Source: a candidate division KSB1 bacterium
GTDB lineage: Bacteria > Zhuqueibacterota > Zhuqueibacteria > Thermofontimicrobiales > Thermofontimicrobiaceae
Direction of reading: 5' to 3'
NCBI GenBank assembly: GCA_034506395.1
Contig: JAPDPQ010000016.1
Coordinates: 1-64,000 of the forward strand
DNA length: 64,000 nt
In this document: positions 37,980-47,707 of the stretch, piece by piece
Numbering within the stretch: the first letter of the stretch is position 1
How the letters are laid out: each line of letters starts with the position of its first letter
Notes under the pieces: generated by a model
The model's input: only the letters and a program-made list of their open reading frames with translations
Told to the model about the DNA's origin: nothing
Databases searched by the model: none
Program-made: the position numbers and the translations under genes

Positions 37980-38548
37980 TGATAATATCGGTATTGTTCA
38001 CCATCCTTCTCTGGGCAGATGAACCGCGTGTCTGAGGACGACGGAGTTTATCCCGCCGCGCGGTTGGCAAGTCAAATCATCATTGGCAACTTATAATGAG
38101 ATGAGCATGGACTTTGTCTATAGTCAAAAGCGACTCAAGCCCCTCATTCTAATGCCTGCCCTGTTGCTGTTGGGCCGCGCCACATTAAAAGATTCTCCAC
38201 CCTGTATCAAGACCGTCAAAGCCGCGGGTCCCATAATCGCATCGGCAGCAGTTCTCCCAATTATGAGTCCATTCCTGATTCCAAATCTATATTCTGAACT
38301 TGACATGTATCGCATTTCTCCGAGTTGCCCATCACCAATCTTAGTTAAGCCTTTTCTTCTTCCCGCACTGCAACGACACCGCGCGACGACCCGATTTGAT
38401 CAAAAATCAATCAATGCGCTAAATTTTGATTCATTGTCCATAAACTTTCATTTAAATTTTTGCCGCTTTTTTCAGACAATCGAAAGCAATTTTTTCAGTT
38501 TCGATTTGAGGAATACCAGTACTAATTTAACTAAATAAGGGTATAGCC

Positions 38549-41500
38549 ATGAAAAAACTATTTCGCCTACCATGCAGAAACCTGCAATTGTTTGGCAGTG
38601 TAAGGGCTCCCTGGTTAAGTCCCAGAATACTGCTTTTCACGGGAATTCTTCTGTTGTTGCTGACTCACTCCCTTCTGGCAGGTGGGGCAATTCGAGGCAG
38701 GGTTTACGACCGGGAGACCAAGGATGCGCTCCCAGGGGCAAATGTGATCATTAAGGGGACCAGTATCGGGGCGGCTTCAGATCTCAATGGTAATTTCTAT
38801 ATTCCTAATGCACCAGCAGGGCGTCAAGTTCTCATGGTCTCTTATATCGGGTATGCCACTGTCAGCATCGAAGTGACGGTTCCCGAGGGTGGTCGATTGC
38901 AGCAAGATTTTGGTCTCAAGCCAGTGGTAATACCTGGGAAGGAAGTGGTCGTCACCGCCCAGGCGCAAGGACAGATCCAGGCCATTAACCAGCAACTGGC
39001 ATCCAATAAAATCGCAAACGTCGTCTCTGAAGCTCGCATTCAGGAATTGCCCGATTTCAATGCAGCGCAGGCCTTGAGCCGATTGGCTGGAGTTTCAACC
39101 CTGGAAAGCTCTGGAGAAGCGAATAAAGTCGTCATCCGTGGCTTAGCACCCCAATACAATACCGTTTCGGTAGAGGGCGTTAAGCTCGCTGCGACGGGCA
39201 GTTCTCAGATTGGGGTCTCTGCTTTGGGCAATACCCCCGGCAATATCAATAATGACCGAAGCGTTGATCTTACTATGGTTTCGCCTTACATGATCAAGTC
39301 GATGTCCGTGTATAAATCCCTGACGCCCGACATGAATGCCAATTCCATTGGCGGCGCGGTGAATATGGAGCTGCGCGAAGCACCTTCGGGCTTGCGATAT
39401 GATGTGCTGTGGCAATCGGGATATACGGCTAAAACTGAAAATTATGGGAATTATCGGACTGTGGCATCGGTGAGTGATCGGTTCTTTGGGGATAAGTTCG
39501 GTGTCTATCTCCTGGGAAATTTAGAGAAATATGATCGAGATGACGACAATATGAGTGCCAACTATCGGACCACCAGCAGTAAAGTGGATACGACCACGGG
39601 CTTTCGACCCGTCAGTGTCACCAGTGTGCCGCTCAATCGCCATATTGAAACGCGACAACGCTTTGGTGGCAATTTGATCCTCGATTATCGGTTGCCGTCT
39701 GGTTCGATCAAATCAGTGAACATGTATACCCGTTTGCGTTCTGATTTTCAGGACAATCGAACGATATTGAACTATTTTGATAAGCTCTTGAATTTCACTT
39801 ATCGGGAAGGGATCAATACCACCGATTTGATGGTGAACTCGCTCGATTTCAAATATGATTTCAATCGGGTCTTCTTAGATTTTAAATTTGCTAACACTGC
39901 ATCGAAAAACCACTTGCCAGAATCTCCATTCGTCGAATTTAAGACCGGTCAGGTCACCACTGGGCCAGTAACTGTCAATACCATTCCCGACAGCTTGAAA
40001 AAACTGTGGGCTTACCCCGGTCCAGAACAGGTGTATTTGGACAATATTAACTTGTTTAGTTCATTGTATAAAGAGAACAATCGATCCGTTTCTTCAAACC
40101 TCAAGTTCCCATTCCGATTGGGGAGTTCGTTTTCTGGATACTTTAAGCTTGGAGGAGAATATCGCCATCAAAATAATAGCAACGATCAAAAAACGCCTTA
40201 TGCCAGTATCCGATCGAGTGGGACGTTTCAAACCGCGATGGTCAATGATCTGTCGAACAAGTTTAATATCCCAATCGATCCTGCGACTGCCAAGTTTGCC
40301 GCATCGAACTTCACAGGTAGTTCGAAATTGACTCGTCCGTTCCTTAACGATCAATTCGGTCAACTGTATTGGGCATGCGACCCAACGATCTTGGTTGCCA
40401 TGGCGAAATATTTGGATAGTTCTCCAGAGTGGAAAGGGAGAGCCACTGGCGGTGCGGATGTGACCGGAGGATGGTATAAAGGCATGTTCCAAACCCTCGC
40501 CAATTCTTATAAATATGCCGAGGATTATTATGCCACTTATGTCATGTCGGAACTGGTGTTCAAAAATCTCATGGTGGTTGGCGGCGTTCGATATGAAAGG
40601 ACCGAATCCAAGTATACGGCCTATAATATGTTCGATATGCGCAATCCAGATGCCCAGGACTGCGATACGGTAGTGGTTCGCCCAAAGAATGAATATTGGC
40701 TGCCAATGGTCCAGGGTAAATTTTCCCCATTGAACTGGCTTGATATTCGTTATGCTTACACTCAAACCCTGGCGCGGCCAGACTATCATCAGATGTCGCC
40801 CAAGGTGACCTATGACAACCCGAGAAGAAATGTTCGGGCTGGCAATCCTGATCTCAAACCTGCCCACGCCTTCAACCATGACCTGAACTTCACATTTCAC
40901 AGCAACAAATTGGGGTTGCTTTCGATCGGTGCTTTCTATAAAACGGTAAAGGAATTTACCTACTACACCACCTATGTTCTCCATAAGACCGCTGTTTCAA
41001 AAGATATCAAAACGATCAATGATTTCGATATCATGGGTATCAAGCCGGTGGAAGGGGCAAATCTGTATACTTATATCAATAGCCAACATCCAGCTTATGT
41101 CAAAGGGTTAGAATTCGATTTTCAAACCCGCTTATGGTATTTGCCCTATGGATTGAACGGAGTAGTGCTCGGGATCAATTACACGAAAATCAAATCGGAA
41201 GCCACTTATCCTTTGCGGGATGATGTCACGGATTACAGCACGCGTCCCCCAACGACATTCACTTATGATAGCACTCGCTCGGGACGTTTGATCTATCAAC
41301 CGAATGACTTGATGAACGCTTATGTTGGTTATGAATTCAAAGGATTTTCAGCCCGGTTATCGTTCTTGTTCCAGGGTAATTCCGTGAGCTATGTTGGTGC
41401 CTTTCCTGAACAAGATGGTTATACCAAAGATTATTTTCGCATCGATGCATCTGTGCGACAGACGCTGCCGTTCCCTGGGCTGGAGATCTATCTGGATATC

Positions 41501-41611
41501 AACAACCTGAATAACGAGAAAAACGAGTCGGCTCAGAGGTCGATCAATGGCTTTACAAATGTCAAGCATTATGGAATGACTGCCAATGCCGGTATTAGAA
41601 TTCGACGGTGA
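38549..41611 (+). CDS. TonB-dependent outer-membrane receptor of the xylan locus
   Basis: 1020 residues. A long signal region (WLSPRILLFTGILLLLLTHS) is followed by a carboxypeptidase-regulatory domain (GGAIRGRVYDRETKDALPGA, ~45-135), a plug (LPDFNAAQALSRLAGVSTLE, VVIRGLAPQYNTVSVEGVK, SLTPDMNANSIGGAVNM, ~150-285) and a 22-stranded-type barrel, ending GMTANAGIRIRR. The plug is of the class often paired with oligosaccharide import in Caulobacter and Xanthomonas (TIGR01782-like) rather than SusC proper. It should import xylan fragments. AAGGG precedes the ATG. No SusD gene follows; the next gene is a secreted beta-helix protein. Confidence 0.9.
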   Translation: MKKLFRLPCRNLQLFGSVRAPWLSPRILLFTGILLLLLTHSLLAGGAIRGRVYDRETKDALPGANVIIKGTSIGAASDLNGNFYIPNAPAGRQVLMVSYIGYATVSIEVTVPEGGRLQQDFGLKPVVIPGKEVVVTAQAQGQIQAINQQLASNKIANVVSEARIQELPDFNAAQALSRLAGVSTLESSGEANKVVIRGLAPQYNTVSVEGVKLAATGSSQIGVSALGNTPGNINNDRSVDLTMVSPYMIKSMSVYKSLTPDMNANSIGGAVNMELREAPSGLRYDVLWQSGYTAKTENYGNYRTVASVSDRFFGDKFGVYLLGNLEKYDRDDDNMSANYRTTSSKVDTTTGFRPVSVTSVPLNRHIETRQRFGGNLILDYRLPSGSIKSVNMYTRLRSDFQDNRTILNYFDKLLNFTYREGINTTDLMVNSLDFKYDFNRVFLDFKFANTASKNHLPESPFVEFKTGQVTTGPVTVNTIPDSLKKLWAYPGPEQVYLDNINLFSSLYKENNRSVSSNLKFPFRLGSSFSGYFKLGGEYRHQNNSNDQKTPYASIRSSGTFQTAMVNDLSNKFNIPIDPATAKFAASNFTGSSKLTRPFLNDQFGQLYWACDPTILVAMAKYLDSSPEWKGRATGGADVTGGWYKGMFQTLANSYKYAEDYYATYVMSELVFKNLMVVGGVRYERTESKYTAYNMFDMRNPDAQDCDTVVVRPKNEYWLPMVQGKFSPLNWLDIRYAYTQTLARPDYHQMSPKVTYDNPRRNVRAGNPDLKPAHAFNHDLNFTFHSNKLGLLSIGAFYKTVKEFTYYTTYVLHKTAVSKDIKTINDFDIMGIKPVEGANLYTYINSQHPAYVKGLEFDFQTRLWYLPYGLNGVVLGINYTKIKSEATYPLRDDVTDYSTRPPTTFTYDSTRSGRLIYQPNDLMNAYVGYEFKGFSARLSFLFQGNSVSYVGAFPEQDGYTKDYFRIDASVRQTLPFPGLEIYLDINNLNNEKNESAQRSINGFTNVKHYGMTANAGIRIRR

Positions 41612-41744
41612 AACAAAGCCCTATCGTTCACAATGCAGAATTGAATGAGTATTGCGATCTGAAGAACGCCAAAGAGGAGATCCCTCGTTTCGCATAATTC
41701 ACGTTTTTTTATTCTAACATAAATCTTATCAGGAGGTCAAAGTC

Positions 41745-43643
41745 ATGCGACGCTTTGTTACGATTTTGGTATGCCTCACCGCTTTCACGGCATCCCTATT
41801 AGCGCAACAGAAGGATACCACCTATGTGAAGGGCATGTACAGCGGAGGCATCGAGGGCGAATTGAACAATGTGGTTCAGGATGCCATCAATGCTGGAAAA
41901 TTGTCGACCACCGTATTCAAACTCAATCTCTACGATTGGTACGTGGTTACAGGGACGATCGAGGTACCAGCCGGAGAAACCCTGGAGCTTGTGGCCCCTC
42001 CGGCAGGAAACACCCAGCAAACCGCGCCACCTCAGATCCTCTGGACGGCCAGTGGCAGTGTCACAAAAAATTTCCTTATCGCTGTCTACGGGAATCTGAT
42101 TATGAAAAATATCTGGGTCAGATTCGCAGATGCTGCTGGTGTTCAAACAGGGACACCGATTGTGTTCGAAGGGGCTTCGGTAGGACAAGGGGATGTGAAA
42201 AATTATGGTACTTTTGAAAACTGTATCTTTGAATGGATGCCCTGTCCTGCGGTCACCGCTTCTGGTTCGATCTGCGTTCGCAGTCGACATTTCAACGGTG
42301 TCTTTAAAAATTGTTTCTTCCGCAACTGCACCGATCGACATTTCATGTATTATGGAAGAGCGGTCTCTTTCCCCTATGACGTCCCGGGTTATCATACGGA
42401 TTCTGTTTACTTCGAAAATTGCACTTTCACCAATATGGGCTATGTCTACATGCAGGAGGGCACGAATTACGGGGATAACGTCTATTTCAATCACTGCACG
42501 TTCTATAATGTCGTCATGTTTCCGCTGGAAAGCGGCTGGTGGTGGCGACTTAACGTGACCAACTGCCTATTTGTTAATGTCTGGATGCTGGGCTTTATTC
42601 CCGCCCAAGGGACAAACCCTGCCAGCGGAACCGTCACCATCACCCCAGTTGCCTCGATACCGTTCTCCGTTCCGTTCACCGATGATGATCGCCATATCCT
42701 GTTTGCCCACAGCGCCTATTACCTGGATAATTGGCTCGTCGATTGGATGCGTGGTGGCTGGGATAAAAATTATAGCAATACACCATGGCGGCCCAATCCG
42801 AGAATCAACGAAGTCGGCAATCCTTATAGCAAAGATCAATACAAGCAACGGCTGTTCGATATGATCCCTTATCCAAGACCCATGGTGGACAGCACTTCGA
42901 TGGTGTATTTCGACTCAACCTATATTGATGCTTCTGGAAACAAGGTAAAAGCCTATCCCTACATCAATCGCGCTGCGCTGTATGATGTTTGTGAACTGCG
43001 AGATAAGGTCAATCCAAGATTCATTGTTCCGCCATTGAATTTGGAACCTCTAAAATATTTCCTTTGGCAGAAATGGAGCACCAATTTGGACACCATGTGG
43101 GCCTATATGCCAGAAGCTGGATTCAATCAGCAGTGGCCGTTACCAGAAAATCTTGCTTATGCGAACGACACTTTGTTGACCGCTGGTATGGGCGGTTTTC
43201 CGCTGGGGGACCTCTATCACTGGTGGAATCCGAAAGTGCGGGAAGGGGCGAAGGATTATTATTCCAAATGGCTGGCACAGGCCGATGAAGAACATGCGAA
43301 AATCAACAGATGGTTGGAACTTGGCCTGCATCCTGATAGCGCTTTAGCCGTAAGGCCGTTGCCCAGTTCGACCATCCCAGAGAAATTCACTTTAGAACAA
43401 AATTACCCCAATCCGTTTAACGCTATCACAAAAATTAGATACAGTGTACCAAATACCAGTCCGATCACATTGAAGGTCTACAACAGTCTGGGACAAGAGG
43501 TCGCGACCCTATTTGATGGCGTACAACGCGCTGGCCATTATGAAGCCATTTTCGATGGTAGCAAATTGGCGGGTGGCATCTATTTCTATCGGTTGCAAAC
43601 CGAAAACGTGTTGATCACCAAAAAACTTGTTCTCATCAAATAA
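41745..43643 (+). CDS. Secreted beta-helix protein with type IX sorting domain
   Basis: 632 residues with a signal peptide (MRRFVTILVCLTAFTASLLA). Residues ~60-290 have the repeated F-x-N-C-x-F pattern of a right-handed parallel beta-helix (GTFENCIFEW, GVFKNCFFRNC, VYFENCTFTNMG, VYFNHCTFYN). A loop-rich middle (~290-540) is Trp- and Tyr-rich. The last ~85 residues are a type A sorting domain (FTLEQNYPNPFNAITKIRYS...GIYFYRL). The helix resembles pectate-lyase-like enzymes, but I see no catalytic signature. Its position directly behind the TonB receptor suggests a surface glycan-binding or processing partner. The ATG has AGGAGGTCAAAG upstream. Confidence 0.8.
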   Translation: MRRFVTILVCLTAFTASLLAQQKDTTYVKGMYSGGIEGELNNVVQDAINAGKLSTTVFKLNLYDWYVVTGTIEVPAGETLELVAPPAGNTQQTAPPQILWTASGSVTKNFLIAVYGNLIMKNIWVRFADAAGVQTGTPIVFEGASVGQGDVKNYGTFENCIFEWMPCPAVTASGSICVRSRHFNGVFKNCFFRNCTDRHFMYYGRAVSFPYDVPGYHTDSVYFENCTFTNMGYVYMQEGTNYGDNVYFNHCTFYNVVMFPLESGWWWRLNVTNCLFVNVWMLGFIPAQGTNPASGTVTITPVASIPFSVPFTDDDRHILFAHSAYYLDNWLVDWMRGGWDKNYSNTPWRPNPRINEVGNPYSKDQYKQRLFDMIPYPRPMVDSTSMVYFDSTYIDASGNKVKAYPYINRAALYDVCELRDKVNPRFIVPPLNLEPLKYFLWQKWSTNLDTMWAYMPEAGFNQQWPLPENLAYANDTLLTAGMGGFPLGDLYHWWNPKVREGAKDYYSKWLAQADEEHAKINRWLELGLHPDSALAVRPLPSSTIPEKFTLEQNYPNPFNAITKIRYSVPNTSPITLKVYNSLGQEVATLFDGVQRAGHYEAIFDGSKLAGGIYFYRLQTENVLITKKLVLIK

Positions 43644-44218
43644 TTCGTTAAAATTGGTTTTCGGCAAAATAATCTTGGAAACGCAGCTTGCAAAACAAAG
43701 AGATTGGCATTCCGAGGGAACAGATTATTTCAGAACGTTTAAGATACCAATCCGTGTGCCATTCTGATCCGCCAAATGTCTTTAGTAAGAAGCTAAGGAT
43801 GGAATGTCGAGGTGAGTGATCTGTCTGCTAATTGATGGATGATTCGCCTGAGATATTTGCCATATGATCAAGGGATTCTTATCTGCCAACAGGCAGATCA
43901 GAAGGGCATCAATTCGCCCTTCGATCGCTGAGATGGGCGCGCTCGGCCGAGTGGAAACGGGAACCGTTTCAAATGGGAAGAAATCAGGCGTTTTTTGGCT
44001 CGGTAGAAGCGAGGAAACACGGAATTGTTTAAATAAGCTCCTCATGGTTTTGTCGCATTGATCGTCGCAATGTTGCTCTAGTGTTGGATCAATCAAAAAT
44101 TCATCAAAATGAAAGGAGGTGCGGAACATTCCAATCCCAGTTACAATTTTATGCTAATTGATCAGTTGTTTGATTTTTAACGATTCCAAAAAGAACCCAA
44201 ACCAGAAGGAGAATTAAA
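43644..44218. other. Intergenic region before the repeat protein
   Basis: 575 bases with no credible gene. A palindrome GAAACGG-GAA-CCGTTTC (43954-43970) contains the same GAACCGTTTCAAAT found in the GH3 operator at 62102-62115. AAGGAGGTG (44113-44121) lies ~98 bases before the next start with no good start codon nearby. There is no clear promoter or terminator. Confidence 0.5.
43954..43970. promoter_or_regulatory. Candidate operator palindrome GAAACGG-GAA-CCGTTTC
   Basis: Perfect 7-bp arms around GAA, 250 bases upstream of the repeat protein start. Its right half continues as GAACCGTTTCAAAT, shared over 14 bases with the LacI-like operator upstream of the GH3 gene at 62100. Confidence 0.45.
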
Positions 44219-47200
44219 ATGTTCAAGAAGGTTGGCAATGTTTGCGTGGCAATGCTGGTCATCCTTTTCTTATGTAGCCTGACCGCACAGTCACAGGTCC
44301 TTGTGGAAAAATGGGGCAAGACAAACCGCGGGACAGCTTGGCCGATCCTAAACACTGCGGCCACGCCCCCTGGGAATGCCAGTATCGGATCAGGAGCTGT
44401 GCCAACAGGGTGGGCCACGATCCGTGGCGATTTCGGCCAGGTTTTTGAAGCAACTATTGATAAAGCTGTTGTCGTAACCGGAAAAATCGAATTCGTCGGT
44501 GGCGGCTGCGACGCTGCTTACACCCATCTCCGTTATGCGCTGACATTTCAGGATAGCATTGCTTTAAATTATCAATACACCGACTCAGCCAGGTGGGTCA
44601 CTATTGGCACAACTGAGAAAGGTCATTACGGATACGAGTTCACGCCAAGAACAGGCGCAGGGACGATGGCCAATGGTACTCTGGGAGTAGGTACTGTTTG
44701 GACAGTCCCAGGTGTTTTGGGATGGAATAGCACCTATAGTGGCAATGCGCCCCTCATTGCTGTTAATCAGGTTCCAAGAAATGCAGAGATGACCGAGGGA
44801 ATTTACAATTGGGCGATTTCGGTCCGCCAGTTAGCGGATGGAAGCAATGAAATCCGCTGGTACATGGTGGAACAGAACAATAAATATTGGTTCGGCGGAA
44901 TTACCAAAGATACAGCTCAAGTGAGCACCAAATTCAACGGCATTTGCTTTGGTTTCAATAAAGATATTCTCGCAACTCAGGTCAATCTATATGAGGTCAA
45001 AGTTGAGCTGGGTGAGCCAATTGAAATCCCCGAGGCGCCATGGGAAGCGTTTTATGTGAGCAAATGGGGAAAGACAGCTCGTGGAACCGCTTGGCCTATT
45101 CTAAATGATCAGAACTACTTCGATGGAGATGCTAGTATTGGATCTGGTGCACCGCCAACTGCTTGGGCGACTATTCGAGGCGGTTTCGAGAGAGATGTGA
45201 AACCAACCACGGATAATGCCATCATCGTTACTGGAAAACTTGAATTCGTTGGCGGAGGCTGCGGCAATGCGTACACTCATCTGCGCTATGCATTGACCTT
45301 TCAGGATAGTGCCGTATTGAATTATCAGTTTACCGATTCTGCCATTTGGGTTAGTACAAAACCGCACTTCGGCTATGAGTTTACCCCGAGAACTGGTACC
45401 GGAACAATGGCCAACGGTACTTTAGGCGTTGGCACCGTTTGGACGGTCCCAGGAGTGGCTGGTTGGAATAGCACTTACAGTGGCAATGTTCCGTTGATTG
45501 CGGTCAATCAGGCGCCGCGGAATGCGGAGATGATTGCAGGGGTGTACAAGTGGGCGATATCGGTTCAGCCATTGCCTGATGGGAGCAATGAGATTCGCTG
45601 GTACATGGTGGAAGAGAACAACAAGTATTGGTTTGGAGGGATCACCAAGGACACGGCGCAGGTGGCGACCAAATTCAATGGGATATGCTTCGGATTCAAT
45701 AAAGATCTTTCGGCCACGCAGGTGAATTTGTACGAGGTGAAGGTGGATTTGGGCAAGCCGATTGAGATACCGGAGGCGCCATGGCAGGCGTTTTATGTGA
45801 ATCAGTGGGGGAAGACCAATCGAGGGACGGCGTGGCCGATTTTGAATGATGTCAATTATCTGGATGGGGATGCGAGTATTGGTTCTGGAGCGCCGCCGAC
45901 TGGTTGGGCGACGATTCGGGGTGGATTTGGTGATCCGGTGGAGGCGACCGTAAACAGGGCCATAATTGTGAGTGGTAAGTTGGAGTTTGTTGGTGGAGGA
46001 TGTGGTGATGCGTACACGCATTTGCGCTATGCGTTGACGTTCCAGGACAGCATGAAATTGGATTATCAGTACACCGACTCAGCGAAATGGGTTCCGCTGG
46101 GTGCGGCTGAGAAGGGACATTATGGGTATGAGTTTACGCCGCGGACGGGAGCTGGGACGATGGCGAATGGCACGTTGGGAGTAGGTACGGTTTGGACGGT
46201 TCCCGGAGTGTTGGGTTGGAATAGCACCTACAGTGGCAATGTTCCGTTGATTGCGGTCAATCAGGCGCCGCGGAATGCGGAGATGATTGCAGGGGTGTAT
46301 AAGTGGGCGATATCGGTTCAGCCGTTGGCGGATGGGAGTAATGAGATTCGCTGGTACATGGTGGAGGAGAACAACAAGTATTGGTTTGGAGGGATCACCA
46401 AGGACACGGCGCAGGTGACGACCAAGTTCAATGGGATATGCTTTGGATTCAATAAGGATCTTTCGGCCACGCAGGTGAATTTGTACGAGGTGAAGGTGGA
46501 TTTGGGCAAGCCGATTGAAATTCCTGAGGCGCCATGGCAGGCATATTACGTGGCCAATTGGGGATTCAGCGGCGGTCAACTTGGTGGCTGGAACTTAACG
46601 CCGGGTGAGTTCGAAGGTGACGTAGCCATCGGTGGAACTACAGCTCCAACAGGTTGGTCGGCGGTGCGAGGCAGTATCGATCCCTACGTTTTGAGCGTTG
46701 AAAAAGATCGCGCGCTGATCGTAACGGGGAAAATGGAACTGGTCGGCGGCGGTTTCGAAGATCTGTCCAGTCTCCGATTCGGGCTATTCTACAGCGATAG
46801 CGCTGGAACACTCAAGCAGGATCCCAATCTGGATTCGAACTGGGTATGGACTGGGACGGATCGGGCTCATTCTGGTTATCTATTTGTACCTCCAAGCGGT
46901 AACAATGTCGCCAGTTGGTCAGGTGTGACTGGCACCTGGGGTGGTATTATAGATGGAACCTGGTGGGATATTAGCAGCACTAAAGCCATGCCGTTTGGCG
47001 TACAGCTTCAGACGCCCACCAATGCAATAGCTGGACCTGGCTTTTATGAATTCGCCATCTCAATCTCCGCTCAGGCGACTGGCAATCTGGTGAGAGCGAA
47101 GCTATCGAAAATTGATAAAACTTACTATTGGGAAACCTCAGCGATTGTACCAGCAACGACAGGCAAGATCAATTGTGTAGCTTTCGCTATCAATAATTCA

Positions 47201-47572
47201 ACGACGACCAAGTTGAGTCTGTCCGAGGTCAAGGTTGATCGCGGCCCAGATATTACAACTGCAATTCATGATGAAGACGCGCCTTTCGCGCATGTCGATC
47301 AATTGCCAGCCAACTTTGTGCTAAAACAAAATTACCCGAACCCGTTTAATCCAACGACCACGATCGAGTTCGCTTTGCCACAGAGCAGCGAAGTTGATCT
47401 AATTGTGTATGATATTTCGGGTCGCATCGTTGCTGAGCTAGCAAAGGGTCGATTTGAGGCGGGCTATCACAAAGTTACTTTCGATGCTGGTCATCTGGCT
47501 TCGGGCGTTTACATCATCAAGTTAAAAGCTGGGGAGTTCATCAGCTTCAGCAAGGCGCTGCTGGTCAAATAG
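44219..47572 (+). CDS. Giant secreted protein with four ~250-residue repeats and sorting domain
   Basis: 1117 residues; signal peptide MFKKVGNVCVAMLVILFLC. Four repeat units begin at the Trp of KWGKT/QWGKT/NWGFS at 44312, 45065, 45806 and 46559 (periods 251, 247 and 251 residues). Units 1-3 are very alike: each has GTAWPILN, GWATIRG, VTGKLEFVGGG, THLRYALTFQDS, FNGICFGFNKD and NLYEVKVDLG, an all-beta pattern like a concanavalin-type sandwich. Unit 4 is diverged. The end is a sorting domain (VLKQNYPNPFNPTTTIEFAL). I recognise no enzyme family. Located between a surface beta-helix protein and xylanases, it may be a multivalent glycan-binding protein; this is inference. Confidence 0.85.
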   Translation: MFKKVGNVCVAMLVILFLCSLTAQSQVLVEKWGKTNRGTAWPILNTAATPPGNASIGSGAVPTGWATIRGDFGQVFEATIDKAVVVTGKIEFVGGGCDAAYTHLRYALTFQDSIALNYQYTDSARWVTIGTTEKGHYGYEFTPRTGAGTMANGTLGVGTVWTVPGVLGWNSTYSGNAPLIAVNQVPRNAEMTEGIYNWAISVRQLADGSNEIRWYMVEQNNKYWFGGITKDTAQVSTKFNGICFGFNKDILATQVNLYEVKVELGEPIEIPEAPWEAFYVSKWGKTARGTAWPILNDQNYFDGDASIGSGAPPTAWATIRGGFERDVKPTTDNAIIVTGKLEFVGGGCGNAYTHLRYALTFQDSAVLNYQFTDSAIWVSTKPHFGYEFTPRTGTGTMANGTLGVGTVWTVPGVAGWNSTYSGNVPLIAVNQAPRNAEMIAGVYKWAISVQPLPDGSNEIRWYMVEENNKYWFGGITKDTAQVATKFNGICFGFNKDLSATQVNLYEVKVDLGKPIEIPEAPWQAFYVNQWGKTNRGTAWPILNDVNYLDGDASIGSGAPPTGWATIRGGFGDPVEATVNRAIIVSGKLEFVGGGCGDAYTHLRYALTFQDSMKLDYQYTDSAKWVPLGAAEKGHYGYEFTPRTGAGTMANGTLGVGTVWTVPGVLGWNSTYSGNVPLIAVNQAPRNAEMIAGVYKWAISVQPLADGSNEIRWYMVEENNKYWFGGITKDTAQVTTKFNGICFGFNKDLSATQVNLYEVKVDLGKPIEIPEAPWQAYYVANWGFSGGQLGGWNLTPGEFEGDVAIGGTTAPTGWSAVRGSIDPYVLSVEKDRALIVTGKMELVGGGFEDLSSLRFGLFYSDSAGTLKQDPNLDSNWVWTGTDRAHSGYLFVPPSGNNVASWSGVTGTWGGIIDGTWWDISSTKAMPFGVQLQTPTNAIAGPGFYEFAISISAQATGNLVRAKLSKIDKTYYWETSAIVPATTGKINCVAFAINNSTTTKLSLSEVKVDRGPDITTAIHDEDAPFAHVDQLPANFVLKQNYPNPFNPTTTIEFALPQSSEVDLIVYDISGRIVAELAKGRFEAGYHKVTFDAGHLASGVYIIKLKAGEFISFSKALLVK
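44312..46558 (+). repeat. Three near-identical ~750-bp coding repeats
   Basis: Units of 753, 741 and 753 bp make up repeats 1-3 of the giant protein. The stretch ~45480-45790 of unit 2 and ~46230-46540 of unit 3 differ at only about a dozen positions, while the matching part of unit 1 uses clearly different synonymous codons. Confidence 0.85.
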
Positions 47573-47652
47573 ATTGATTGAGCGATGATGTCAATGAGAC
47601 ATCATATTGGCGAAAAAATTAGTTACTCACTTTGATCGCACCTCCAAAATCA

Positions 47653-47687
47653 AAAACAGCCCCGGCCGGTCAACCGGGGCTGTTTTC
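47653..47687. terminator. Bidirectional-looking terminator after the repeat protein
   Basis: AAAACAGCCCCGG (47653-47665) pairs perfectly with CCGGGGCTGTTTT (47674-47686) around an eight-base loop, with A-run before and T-run within. It sits 81 bases behind the repeat-protein stop and just 21 bases before the next start codon. Confidence 0.88.
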
Positions 47688-47707
47688 ATTATCAAGAGGA
47701 ACTAAAA

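Larger units (their letters stand above)
37672..38548. other. Divergent control region between GH127 and the TonB receptor
   Basis: 877 bases. They contain the promoter and palindrome described separately, then a ~590-base leader. Within the leader AACCGCG (38022-38028) and CGCGGTT (38059-38065) can pair. A 151-codon frame at 38083-38538 has no homology I recognise and no ribosome site, so it is not called. The leader may carry regulatory structure. Confidence 0.5.

Noticed and set aside
38083-38538. 151-codon frame in the TonB receptor leader
   Set aside because: No ribosome site and no family resemblance; lies wholly in the leader behind the promoter.
43782-44129. 115-codon minus-strand frame before the repeat protein
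   Set aside because: No signal, no ribosome site and no family match; crosses a likely regulatory region.
45422-46579. Long antisense frames (199 and 166 codons) across the repeat units
   Set aside because: They mirror each other only because the coding strand is repeated; the sense protein is clearly real.
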